A DNA stretch of 64,000 nt, from assembly GCA_032768795.1 (NCBI GenBank), contig CP136494.1:2170001-2234000 (forward strand), written 5' to 3'. The position numbers and the translations under genes are program-made. The stretch is from Tremella fuciformis (Eukaryota; Basidiomycota; Tremellomycetes; Tremellales; Tremellaceae). Below are positions 54,229-64,000 of the stretch, piece after piece; positions within the stretch are counted from its first letter, which is position 1, and every line of letters starts with the position of its first letter. The notes under the pieces are model-generated. The model was given only the letters and a program-made list of their open reading frames with translations, did no database searches and was not told where the DNA came from.

Positions 54229-57200
54229 ATGGCCAGCTCGAGACCATCCTCGGGACAGGGCCCACCCCGCAGGCCGTCCGGCAAAGGCGCGGCTTCTCGG
54301 GCTCCCAGTACAGCACAGACAAATGTGCGCACCACCAGCGCAAAGTTCTACGTGGGTGTCAAGTGTCGAGAATGCGACCCGCGAGACTGATGCCACAGGA
54401 TGGCCCGACCGTCGCTGCAGATGTGAAGGACAAAGCGCGGGATGCAGCTACTTCCATCTACGCGCCGGCTGCCAAGACGGGCGCCGTGGCCAAGGTGAGC
54501 GAGCTCCCTCGTCGCCCCCTGGGAGGAGCGCCGAGCTGATGAGGCGCAGCAACAGGCTCAGCGGGCCGTACGCAAGGTCAGGCGGCATCCATGGGGCTTG
54601 GCGTCCCTCCTCACCACCATCCCCTTCCTCCTGCTCCTCTCGCTGGCCTCGACCGTCTTCTGCCCCCCGCCGGCCAAGACCCACAGCCCCGTATCCCGCT
54701 TCGTCCTCTCCTCTCTGGGCCTACACGACCCCGCTACCGAGTACGGTGCTCTGCGGTCCACGCTGTGCTACCCTGCAAACGTCTACCACGACACGGTGCT
54801 CGAGCCGTACGTCTACCCCCGCCTGGCCGCCGCGCGCGCGAGCGTCACCGCGCACCCATTGTACACGGACCGCGTGCTGCCTGCCTATGCCGCGGCCGGC
54901 GAGGCCGCGAGCAGGGTCTGGGAGGGCCCTGTCAAACCGATTGTCGGGCGCGTCCAGCGCGGGGCCAGGCGGTTCTGGCTGACCTTTGTCGACCCTCATC
55001 TCCCATACCTCCGCGCCAAGCTCCACGGCCTCACCGCGCCATATGCGGCGAGGGCGAGCGCGCTGCAGCGGCAGTACGTCTCGCCGCACATTGCCACCGC
55101 GAGGGGATATGCCAAGGGCGCTTCGGATTCGACGGCACAGGGGTATCGATATGTTGCCGGACACCCACTCACTGCTCAGGCGGGAAAGTACGGCAGGTTG
55201 GCGCACAGGAAGGGGTACGAGGCGTACCTCGCCAGTCATCCCCATCTAGCCAGAGCCTATGATCAGACGAGGCGGACGGTGCTCGAGGTCATTCTGCCGC
55301 GGGTGCTGAAAGGCTTGGAAATCACCACCGCTCAGATCAGCAAGCACTCTGCCTCTGCCAGCAGGTGAGCCTTCCCTCTTCAACGCCGTCCGTGGCGCTG
55401 ATCGTTCAGGCAAGCACAAAAGGTCTACGCCGCCCATCTAGAGCCTGTGGTCGGACCCTATGTTGCCAGAGCCTCGGCCTTCACCTCCCCCTACACCGCT
55501 GCCTTCAACAAACATGTCTACATCCCTTACATCCGCCCCGTCCTGCTCGCCATCCTTCCTGAAGCCGTTGTAGCGCCGCCGCCCGAGAAGAGCTTTTGGG
55601 CCATGATTGCGGATATGCTTCCCCAAGCTGGCTCCCATGTCGGCGAGGCAAAAGCCAGGATGTACGACCAAGCGGTGAAAGCTACGCCGCAAGTCACGGA
55701 GAAGATCAAATCTGTTACCGAAAAGGTCAAGACACAGGTGTCGCCAAGTGTCAGCCCGACTCCGAGCGCCAAGATTGGCAAGGCGGAGATACAAGCCAAG
55801 GCGGATGAACTGAAGGCAAAGGTGGACAAGGCGGGGAAAGCGGGCTACGACAAGCTGTCGTCAAAGGTGAGTGCCATTGGCAATGCTTGCACGTGCTGAT
55901 GGCAGCTGCTCGACTCACGCACCGCCGTCGTCGCTGAGAAGATCCCTCCTCACGCGACACAAGCAACTGGACAGCTCGAGCGGCAGATTGAGCATGTGAT
56001 CATGGGCTTCAACAAGTTCTGGTCGGACCCGAAAAAGGTCAGCGTGGACATGGTGGACCGCATGTCGAGGGACGGCGAGAGCAAGGTCGCCGCCGAGCTG
56101 CGTAAAATCAAAACGGCCATGGAGAAACGCAAGGCGGGTCTCAAACAGTCGGATGAGGAGCTCGTCAGAGCCGCGGATGCCGGCGTGGACGCCGCGCTCA
56201 GCCCTGAGTTTGACGATCTCATGGTGAAGATGACCGCTCTCGAAGGCAGCACCACCAAGGACTGGGCCAAACTCAATTCGGTCAAGTCGGCGGCCGAAGG
56301 ATGGAAAGACAAGTACCACGCTCTGCCCGGCGCAAAGTCTCCGCTGAAAGCGCTCAACTCGAAGAGCGCCAGCATCGATCAGGCATTCCAGTCCATCTAC
56401 ACCGACCTGGACGACACATTCGAGGGCTACAAGGCGAGAGTAGGGATCATGCGTCGATCGGTCCTCGACCATATCGAGGCGGCCGAGGAGCTTTCGTCCA
56501 CCCAGACCCCATCCGCTTCCACGACTGGCAACGGAAGATACTCGATTCTCCCCGTCGTCGAGGCCGCGGGAGTCGCTGCTGCTGCAGATGGCATCATCGG
56601 GAAAGGCAAGGAACAGGTGATGGACGCGCTGTCGCAGGCGTCGGCTGCGGCCGCTGGGGCGACGTCGACCGGGGTCGTGGAGCACGCTCAGTCGGTCGGG
56701 TCTTCTGTGATTGACGAGGCGTCGTCAAGTCTTCATTCGGCGACCCGTTCCGTCATGAGGGCGGTCGGAGCTACACCTTCTCCGGAAGGCGTCTCGGAGC
56801 ATGTCGAATCGGTCTACTCGGCAGCCAGTGATCAGGCCCAGTCTGCGGTGTCCGCGGCAAGCGAGGCGGTCCATCAAGCTACCAGGTCTATAGTCTCGGC
56901 AGCTGGCGGTACGCCTTCGCCAGAGGGTGCGCAGGAACACCTCGCGTCCATCGCTAATGTCGTGGCGCAGGGCGCCGCTTCCGTCTATGGGGTAGTCGAG
57001 GACAACGTGCATGACGCTACTCGGTCCGTGATCTCTGCGGCCGGCGGTACCCCTACACCGGAAAGCGCTCAAGAGTATGTCGACTCTCTTTTGGGGGATG
57101 CAGCCTCCTTGGCCAGCGATGCGTCCACCATCGTCCACTCGGCGACACGAGCGGGCATGCGGGCGGTCGGCGTCACACCTTTGCCCGAATCCCCCGGGGA

Positions 57201-57855
57201 GTATGCCGAGTCGATCGCCGACGCCGCGTCTTCCTCTGCGAGCTCGTTGGCCAGTGTGGCATCTGCCAGCTTGCACTCGGCCACGCGGGCCGGCTTGAGG
57301 GCGGTCGGCGCGACACCTACGCCAGAAACCCCGGGCGAATACTTCGAGTCGATCTCTGATGCGGCGTCGTCTGTGGTGTCTGACGCATCGGCGTCTGTCT
57401 CCTCGTTTGCTTCGGATGCTTCGGCCTCTGTTTCATCTGTTGCCTATGAAGCATCGTCGATTGCCACCTCGATGTACTCCGAGGTATCTTCGAGCGCTTC
57501 ATCGGCCTACAGCGTCGCCTCTGATCAAGCTGCCGCCCTGTACACGTCGATCGAGTCCGCGCTAGGGTTGGCCCCTTCTCCAACCCCATTGGCGTCCTCA
57601 GCTTCGGCCTACCTGTCCTCCCTGGCCTCTGCGGGCAGCACGGCCGGCGTGGATCTGCTCGCTAGTGGCTCCAGCCTCCTTTCGAGTCTGCAGAGCGAGG
57701 CTAGTGCGTCTTTGCACTCTGCCACGCGGGCCGCACATCGGGCTGTGGGCGGGACGCCGACGCCCGAGAGCCCGAGGGAACATCTTGAGAGTGTGAAGGC
57801 CAAGGTGGAAGATGCGGCGAGGAGCGTGAGGGATGCGGTACGAGACGAGCTGTAG
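54229..57855 (+). CDS. Large repeat-containing membrane-associated protein of unknown function
   Basis: Five exons (54229-54351, 54399-54494, 54550-55364, 55410-55866, 55906-57855) encode 1,146 aa. Residues 1-72 are Ser/Pro/Lys-rich; a hydrophobic helix follows at about 90-111 (LASLLTTIPFLLLLSLASTV). Residues of about 115-460 carry many Tyr/Pro/Ala-rich helical segments (PYVARASAFTSPYTAAF, PYLRAKLHGLTAPYAARASA). A charged coiled-coil-like region (EKIKSVTEKVKTQ, EIQAKADELKAKVDKAGK) precedes six C-terminal repeats of about 46 residues (about 768-1142) with core LHSATRAGxRAVGATPTPES. Such amphipathic Ala/Ser-rich repeats resemble perilipin/apolipoprotein-like lipid-surface helices; this is inference. 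Not assigned to a known family. Confidence 0.75.
56719..57830 (+). repeat. Six in-frame coding repeats of about 46 codons
   Basis: Units share ATRSV/AGxRAVGxTPxPE and a following [EQ][EY][HY][VLA]xS. Units 1-5 are contiguous; unit 6 is separated by a 150-residue Ser/Ala-rich spacer. They lie in the last exon of the preceding gene and differ at many third positions, so they are old, not a recent slippage product. Confidence 0.85.
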
Positions 57856-58121
57856 CTGCAGCTGCAGCATCAGCCAGTCCAAGGGATGCAGGTAGATGCG
57901 TGCATGCATATTCTACAGAGATTGCATGAAGACTGAGGAGATGACTGCGGTTGTTTAAGGCACACAGTCGGAAGCTTGTTCGACACCTCGTATCTTTGTA
58001 TCTCTCGACTTTATATTGACATCTAATCTTCTGCAAGGGCATACGCACCGCGGTCCAGGCGGAGAGTCCGTCCCCTCAGCGTCACAGAGGGCAGCGTAGC
58101 GCTTCGCGTGCGCCGACAGCG

Positions 58122-58993
58122 ATGGCCTCGATAACCTTTACACCGCGACAACGGTACACACTCGCCCTCTGCGCATTCATAGGCGTGCTCGTCTTCTTCC
58201 TGCGGCCCTTCGCGTCCAACGCCGGACCCGCGAGCAGCTACTGGCTGCCGTTCTCGGCGGGCAGGGCGGGCGGCGCGCGCGTGGATGGTAAGGGGCTGGG
58301 GGAGATGTGGGCGCGCCTGGAGGAGTTTGTCACGAGGCCCGCGTGGGATCATCCAGTCTTGCAGTATCCGTCCAGGCAGGGGTGTGAGTGGTCCTCTTCA
58401 TTCCCCGCCGCCCTAGGCCCGCGGCTCTCTGCGGGCTGTGGGTGGTTCCATGCGCTCTCTGCGGGCTGCAAATGGCTCGCTGCGGGATGCGGGAGGCTCG
58501 CTGCGCTCGCCTGCCGTCGCTGACTGCAGGCCCCATGGGCACGATGGACCGCGACGGCTACTTTTTCCACCAGGGCAAAGTCGAGCACTGGCAGTCGGTC
58601 TCGTCTGGCCAGATCCAGGAGAAGCGCCAAGCGCTCCTGAACCACTTTAGGCGCCTCGAGGCCGAGGGCATACCGCTCGTGTGGTCCCCGGCGCTGCTGC
58701 AGCCGCCGTACCAGACCGTCTCGCCCGGCAAGCCCCTGCGGGGCGTCATCTACGCCGCGGGCGACGGGCGCGCGCTCAAGCGCCTGCGCCTGTCGCTGCA
58801 CATGCTGCGCAATGTCCTGGGCAGCAAGCTGCCGGTGGAGATCTACCACTACCCCGACGAGCTGCTGAATCCGGGCGACAAGGAGGGCTTGGTGCAGGAT
58901 TTCGGCGAGGGCGTGACGACCGTCGAGCTGAACCATCCCAAGGTCGACGGCAAGCAGTGGCGTGAGTCGCCCTGTTACCCCTCTCTCTCTCCC

Positions 58994-59026
<33 letters not shown>

Positions 59027-60027
59027 CGTGGCCACGCCCGTCAAAATGCGGGAAAGGACGCTGACCCGACCCAGAGATCAAGCTCCAGGCGTTCCTCTCG
59101 ACCCAGTTCACCGAGTTTGTCTGGCTCGACACGGACAATTTGCCGCTTATGGCGCCCGAGAACCACTTTGACACGGTCGAGTACTCCAAGTCGCACGCGG
59201 TCTTCTGGTCCGACCTCAACAAGGACCATCCGGACAACGCGATCTGGCGCTACCTCGCCCGCCCGTGTAACGACGTTGACTGGCCCGTCGAGGCGGGCCA
59301 GATCGTGTATGACAAGCGGGGCAACAATGGCTTGAACTACGCCGTGTTGCACATCAGTAATCACATGATGGACGACTCGGACTTCTACGGCCAGCTCATG
59401 TACGGCGACAAGGACACCTTTGTCGGTCGATCCGTTCAGATCGGACCGCGGGGATGCTGACAACCGCAGCGCATCGCGTTCTACCTCCTCGGACTCGACT
59501 ATGTCAAGGCGCCCAGGGTGTTTGCCGGTCTGGGCGGTCACCAGATCTACGGCGAGTCGTCTGAAGAATCGTGCGGTCACACCAGTTCGTGTCCCCTTGG
59601 AAGTCACTTGTAACAGGACTGACTCGCAGTGATGCACTGGGGCCTGACACCGCTCAACAAGGCCCGGGACCCCAACTACCACCCCCTGCCCGCTTTCGCG
59701 CACATGATCCTCACTAAGCACTCGTCCAATTTCCAGGTGGACAAGGTGTTCTCCCATTTCCTGCGCCCGATCCTCGACAAGACCGATGAACCGACACTTA
59801 TCAGATGTCCCGCCAGGTGGACAGGACCCTGCTTTGCATGGGAGCTGCAGGGCCCGGACGGCCTGGAAGGGACCGTCAACGGCTTTGAGGATGGTCAAGG
59901 GGTTCTGACGCTGCCCCTGGCGGAAGGATGGAGAGATCCATCCACGGGACTGTTGGCCGACGGCGGCGTCATCTCGGACGGGCTGCTGGGAATACAACAG
60001 GCCGTGGTGGACATTAACACGTCCTGA
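58122..60027 (+). CDS. Alpha-mannosyltransferase, MNN2/MNN5-like type II Golgi protein
   Basis: Starts MASITFTPRQRYTLALCAFI; residues of about 11-30 form one N-terminal membrane anchor (RYTLALCAFIGVLVFFLRPF), as in type II Golgi glycosyltransferases. Five exons. The spliced luminal domain has VSPGKPLRGVIYAAGDGR, LHMLRNVLGSKLPVEIYHYP, TEFVWLDTDNLPLMAPENHF (a DxD metal-binding motif), FYLLGLDYVKAPRVF and MHWGLTPLNKARDPNYHP. This matches the Mannosyl_trans3/MNN2-MNN5 family, which adds alpha-1,2-mannose to cell-wall glycoproteins. The first intron is about 160 nt, long for this genome, and carries short internal repeats. The second holds a run of 31 C residues. Confidence 0.9.
58995..59025 (+). 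repeat. Poly-C tract (31 C) inside an intron
   Basis: Uninterrupted C homopolymer in the second intron of the mannosyltransferase gene, preceded by a (CT)n run. The exact length is uncertain because homopolymers this long are error-prone in assemblies. It lies between donor GTGAGT at about 58964 and the downstream acceptor. Confidence 0.9.
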
Positions 60028-60521
60028 GGCGCGTCCGTCTCATAGTGGTCACTGTAGTTATGCATTGGGATCTGCGATGGTCACTCAGTTTACGTAATCA
60101 ATTGCCAATACCCCCCGGCTATCTGGTGAGCGCCCCGAACGACCCCCCTCCCACTCAGCACACCATCCAACTCGTCTCCCATATCGTCATCCTCCTCTCC
60201 CACGCCATCACCGCACCATCTGCCCCCTCGTCGTAGTGGCACATCAGAGGTACAGGCCACAGCCACCCACATCGATCGTTTCACCAGCGAGATCATCGGA
60301 CGATCAGACCCGTCGGTCATCGCCCCTCGCCTCACTATCACTGTGTGACTCAGCATCCCTCTCCCCCGGAAGCCCGATCCCTCGCATCACGACCTCCCCC
60401 AAGCCCCTCTGACCACTCCCAGAGGCCCACTGTCACCTTCTGCTGGACGGTGGCAGCTGTCATTCAGATTTGCGCGAGATGGACGGAAGAGGAGGGGTGG
60501 GAGCGGGGCCGATGAACGTGT
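60028..60521. other. Intergenic/5' region of the SFP1-like gene
   Basis: About 490 bp. A GC-rich frame begins at an earlier ATG (60479) but cannot be spliced in phase to the next exon; it is likely 5' leader. Confidence 0.4.
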
Positions 60522-61880
60522 ATGGAGGAGGCAACGCCGGCCCGTCACGCTGGCAAGGGGCCGACGGGACCATGGACGGCGAGCCGTCCCCGTGAGTCCA
60601 GTCGATATCTCTCTTCTCCTGCGCCATGCACGCCGACTCAGCACTCAGGGGGCTCAGCTGACCGCCTTAGCCCAGCCCGCAATCCCAGCTCGTCCCCGAC
60701 GTCCAATCCCCACTCTGGACTGCATCCGTCCTCCTACGGCGCCTCGTTCGCCCTGGGTGCCTTCGGCGGCGGTGGGCTGGACTACTCGTCCTCCAATACG
60801 TCGTCCTCGCTCGGCATGAGCATCTCTCCCCCGCGCTGGCCGCCAAACTCGTCCAGTTGGACCAACGGCGGTGGCGGTTTCGGTTTCGGCGGCAGTGCGG
60901 GCGCGTCGGGCGGCGGGCTCGGCGCGTTTGGCGGCGGCAGCTACGTCGGCAGTCTCGGCGGGCTCGGCACGAGCTTTGGGCGCGAGCGGGACAGGCAGCT
61001 GGAGGCGCAGTACGTCACGGATTTTGAGTGCTGCGGACAGCGTCTGAAGAGTCTGCACGAACTGCTCGACCAGTAAGTCTGGCACATCATTTCTCGTCAT
61101 TTGTATTGGATGAGTTCTGACGGCAGTTACGAGGACGAACATGGTGGTGTCGCGCCCGACCTCCGCGCCGCCGTCTCGGCGTCTGCGCCCGTCATGAACG
61201 GACCGGTGCCGGGACTGCGCCACGCTGATATACCCCACCAACCCGCCATCGTCCCCAGCACGATGCAGCAGCACTCGGACCTGCCCCAGCCGCCGGGCAT
61301 GATGGACATTGAGATGGACGACGCGCCGCCATTGTCTGCGCCCGCCGCGCCAGTCGGCGTGCAGACGCACCCTACTCCCGCTACGTTCCTCGGTCTCGCT
61401 CAGGCTCAGCAAGGGACCAGTCCGATCGTGCACCAGCCTCGACCGACGTCGCAAGCTCCCAGCCCGGGATTCTTCAATGCCAACCCGGCGTTCCGTCCGC
61501 CTGCGCCCGCGCTGCTCGGCGGTCACTCCATACCGCCCAGCCTGCTATCTTTCGCTCAAGGCCCCTACAGTGCTTCGGCGCCCGTTAGCCGGTCGTCCAC
61601 GCCGACCCCGGATCAGATCCGCGTCAAAGAGGCCAAGAAGGCTCAGCGCAAGGCAGAGCGGGCTGCGCTCCGCGAGGCCGATGGAGGCGGTACGGCGAGT
61701 GACGGAGAGGGCGAGAAGCGGTTCCCGTGCCCGATAGAAGGATGCGGCAAGGTGTACAAGCAGGCCAATGGGCTCAAGTACCACCTCACGCGGAGCATCA
61801 ATTCTGGCCACGGCAACGTCGCTGCTATGGGCGGTCTGACGGCCTTCCTCGCCAAAGAGGCGGACAGTCCGAGATCATGA
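60522..61880 (+). CDS. SFP1: SFP1-like split C2H2 zinc-finger transcription factor
   Basis: ATG 60522 (MEEATPARHAGKGPTGPWTA) is the start that keeps phase across the first intron (60592-60648); ATG 60479 does not. The second intron (61075-61126) restores the first zinc-finger half as DFECCGQRLKSLHELLDHYE plus DEHG. The long low-complexity linker (Gly/Ser/Pro-rich) is followed by the second half, FPCPIEGCGKVYKQANGLKY then HLTRSINSGH. This split-finger arrangement characterises Sfp1, which in yeast promotes ribosome-biogenesis gene expression under TOR control. The linker carries an Arg/Lys-rich coiled segment (RVKEAKKAQRKAERAALREA). Confidence 0.85.
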
Positions 61881-62253
61881 TACCCGAGTTCTCAAGGAAG
61901 GAAATCTCGTGCCGTGTTGTATATTATCAGTGGTTTTGGTCCGGTTGTTCATTCGGGAATACATGTAAAGTCGAAAAGGCAAGGACAGGGAAGTGGGAGA
62001 CGGCAAACAAGAGGAAAAACAATATCGGAAAGTGTATCACGAAACGAAGGTCATGTATCAGGGTGTGCATCAGGGCGAGAGAGACTGACCGGCTGAGTGG
62101 AAGTCTAACATCTAACCTGGTCTAGACACCATCAAGACAGCAAGTACACTGACGGTTCTCAGCGCATGACTCGAGAGAGAGAGAGAGACGCAGGCTGGAG
62201 ACAGTCCTGTTCTTCTCGGTCGGCCTTGACGGGCAACCTCTGTAGCATCACCA
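61881..62253. other. Intergenic region
   Basis: About 370 bp between the convergent stops of SFP1 and the SPF30-like gene. A (GA)n run occurs near 62171-62187 on the plus strand. Confidence 0.4.
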
Positions 62254-63149
62254 TTACGCATCTTCGGCATCACGGTCAAACTTGTGCTTGCCCATCCGCT
62301 CGTAATTGGTGACGCCCTTGCCGGATCCCGTGACGCCGACTGCACGTCAGCACAGTGCAAGCGTGCACCATCAGAAAGGACAGACCTCTTCCTGCGGGAT
62401 TATCATTGGTGCGAAACACCGACTTGCCCTCGAGACTGGCCGTCAGTCTCGCCCTGCCCGCAAAAGAAGGAGGGGCTCACCCGGCAATGTGGATCCCCTT
62501 CTTCTGGGCCTTCTTGCCAAACTTGTCCCACGCGCTCTTCTTATCCTTCACCTCGTCCGCCCTGGCCTTCTGCGAGGCCATCCACTTCTCGCCCTTGAGC
62601 TTCTTCTTCTCCTTTTCCCGGTCGCTCAGCTGCTCGGCGCCGCGCTTGGCGCTCTGCGCCACGGGCACAGGGGCGTTGGGGTCGTGTGGGCGCAGCGAGG
62701 CGAGGGGCACGTTGGTGGATGACGAGTAGCCCTTGAAGGTGATGGTGAAGAGGGGCGAGTCCTGCGAGCCCGTCACGGCGTTGATGCGCGCGGGGTACCT
62801 GCGCGTCAGTCAACACTATCGCTCTGAGTTGCGTGACTCACCACTTGCCGTCCTTGTACTTGGCCATGCAGTCCATGCCGGCCTTGTACTCGCCTTGATC
62901 TTGCCAGTTGCCACTTGTCGCCGCGGCCTCCTTGCCCTTGCCCTTTGCCGCTCCGGCTCCGGGTCCGGCGCCAGCGGCGGCTTTGGACGAGCTGGCTTTG
63001 GACGACGAGCCGAGGGCGGTCTCGGTGAGGGTGATGATGTCGAGCAGCTCGTCTTTGAGCTTGAGGAGCGATTCGTCGTCTGGTTTTCCCTCGAGGGAGA
63101 GGTTGACATACGCCAGCTGGTCTCGGTAGGTACGGAGTTCGGCTTCCAT
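62254..63149 (-). CDS. SPF30/SMNDC1-like Tudor-domain splicing factor
   Basis: Starts MEAELRTYRDQLAYVNLSLE at 63149, then a heptad-like region (LLKLKDELLDIITLTETALG). The Tudor domain spans WQDQGEYKAGMDCMAKYKDG, KWYPARINAVTG and FTITFKGYSSSTNVPLASLR. The C-terminal charged region (LSDREKEKKKLKGEKWMASQ, KKSAWDKFGKKAQKKGIHIA) matches SPF30, a spliceosome assembly factor that binds symmetric dimethyl-arginine. It ends DAEDA at TAA 62256-62254. Four exons; the two 3' exons are short. About 255 aa. Confidence 0.9.
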
Positions 63150-63403
63150 GTTGGCTCTGGTTTCAGGGCTCTGAGATCTTTGCAAGGGGACTGTAGGATG
63201 ATGATAGAGGACTGGTTCGACAGAAGACGCTCTGGGCGATGCAAAGAAACGGATGGTCGTCGACGAACCGCCGTCGAAGAAAGGCTCACCCAACAGTACA
63301 GGTTACGTAATTTGTACTCCCCTCGCATCGTTCGGAGCCGGGCCCAAAATTTAGAAAGAGACCGTGTCGGCCACTACACCGTACACTCACAGCACCGCTC
63401 ACC
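63150..63403. other. Divergent promoter between SPF30-like and MRT4
   Basis: A 254 bp shared 5' region of two divergently transcribed RNA/ribosome-related genes. Confidence 0.5.
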
Positions 63404-64000
63404 ATGCCCAGATCAAAGCGCCAAAAGCTCACGACGCTATCCAAGACCGACCGCCGGTCGACCAAGGCCTCCAAAGCGTCTCTCGTCAACGAGCTGCGCG
63501 CGCAGATTGACGCGTTCGACCATGTGTGGCTGTTCTCGGTCGGGGACATGCGCAACGAGGGGCTGAAGGAGGTGCGCGCGCAGTGGAGAGGGACGGGCCG
63601 GTTCTTCTTTGGCAAGGGCAAGGTCATGGCCAAGGCGCTTGGGGACACGGAGGAGATAGAGTATCAGGAGGGTCTGGCGGAGCTGGCCAAGGTGCGTTGC
63701 TCCTATTAGGGGGGTGGTGCTGATGCGGTAGCGGATCAAAGGCCCCGTCGGGCTGTTCCTCACGTCGTGGCCGGTGGGCGAGACGAAGGAGTGGTTCGAG
63801 ACGTGGTCGAAGAAGGAGTATGCGCGGATGGGCGCCAAAGCCTCGACGAGCATCACGCTTCCTGAAGGTGAGCAGTCGGTCGCGGGGTGCGATGTCGGGA
63901 TGGAAAGTCGATGTTGATCGGTAGGACCGATACTCACCCCGTACACCGAGCCTGCGTCGGGCGACCCGTTCCCGCACTCGATGGAGCCGCAATTGCGCCA
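63404..64000 (+). CDS. MRT4: MRT4 ribosome-assembly factor, partial (3' end off window)
   Basis: Starts MPRSKRQKLTTLSKTDRRST; continues LVNELRAQIDAFDHVWLFSV and GRFFFGKGKVMAKALG. Introns (63693-63734 and 63867-63923) join ELAK to RIKGPVGLFLTSWPVG and LPEG to PILTPYTEPASGDPFPHSME. Mrt4 is the P0-like protein that holds the P-stalk site on pre-60S particles before P0 loads. It runs off the right edge after about 165 residues. The N-terminal L10/P0-like domain is intact as far as seen. Confidence 0.92.

Overview
The window looks like nuclear DNA of a basidiomycete yeast, most likely a tremellomycete. It is GC-rich and densely packed with genes. Coding regions are cut by many 40-70 bp introns that start GTGAGT/GTRNGT and end in CTGAC/CTGAT...YAG. 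The protein content is fungal: ERV14, DUG2, a creB-type UBP, a Ran1-like kinase, GDI, Mnn2, SFP1, Zn2Cys6 factors and a fungal crtI. Species cannot be fixed from sequence alone. All gene models were spliced by eye, with exon phases checked for most of them.

Layout. 1-12.6 kb is housekeeping: a partial HYDIN/ASH-type protein (-), cornichon/ERV14 (-), an RRM protein (+), the glutathione-degradation protein DUG2 (+) and an SMP-30 lactonase (+). 12.7-27.0 kb is a compact sugar/polyol catabolism neighbourhood: a zinc polyol dehydrogenase, an MFS sugar porter, a short-chain dehydrogenase, a Zn2Cys6 regulator, a flavin monooxygenase, an aldo-keto reductase and a KduD-type dehydrogenase. The adjacent lactonase at 11.3-12.6 kb may belong to it. 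27.1-29.3 kb is phytoene desaturase (crtI).

29.8-38.4 kb is the most unusual part. It is a visibly AT-richer island holding six tandem same-strand members of one gene family that I do not recognise. Five are apparently intact and predict 233, 235, 234, 243 and 237 aa; one is decayed. Two members share a conserved promoter block, and three carry a repeated 3' element. I take this to be a lineage-specific expanding family of unknown function.

38.9-46.0 kb holds a ubiquitin protease, GMPPA-like nucleotidyltransferase and a Ran1/Sks1-type kinase. After a 2.8 kb gap with no gene I can support, 48.8-52.0 kb holds a P-loop small-molecule kinase, a D-erythronate-dehydrogenase-like enzyme and a VOC protein, all in one direction. 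52.3-64 kb holds Rab GDI (with a 12-nt microexon), a large repeat-containing membrane protein, a Mnn2-type mannosyltransferase, an SFP1-like split zinc-finger factor, an SPF30-like Tudor splicing factor and the start of MRT4.

No rRNA, tRNA, transposon or CRISPR array was found. tRNA-like B-box matches were examined and rejected.
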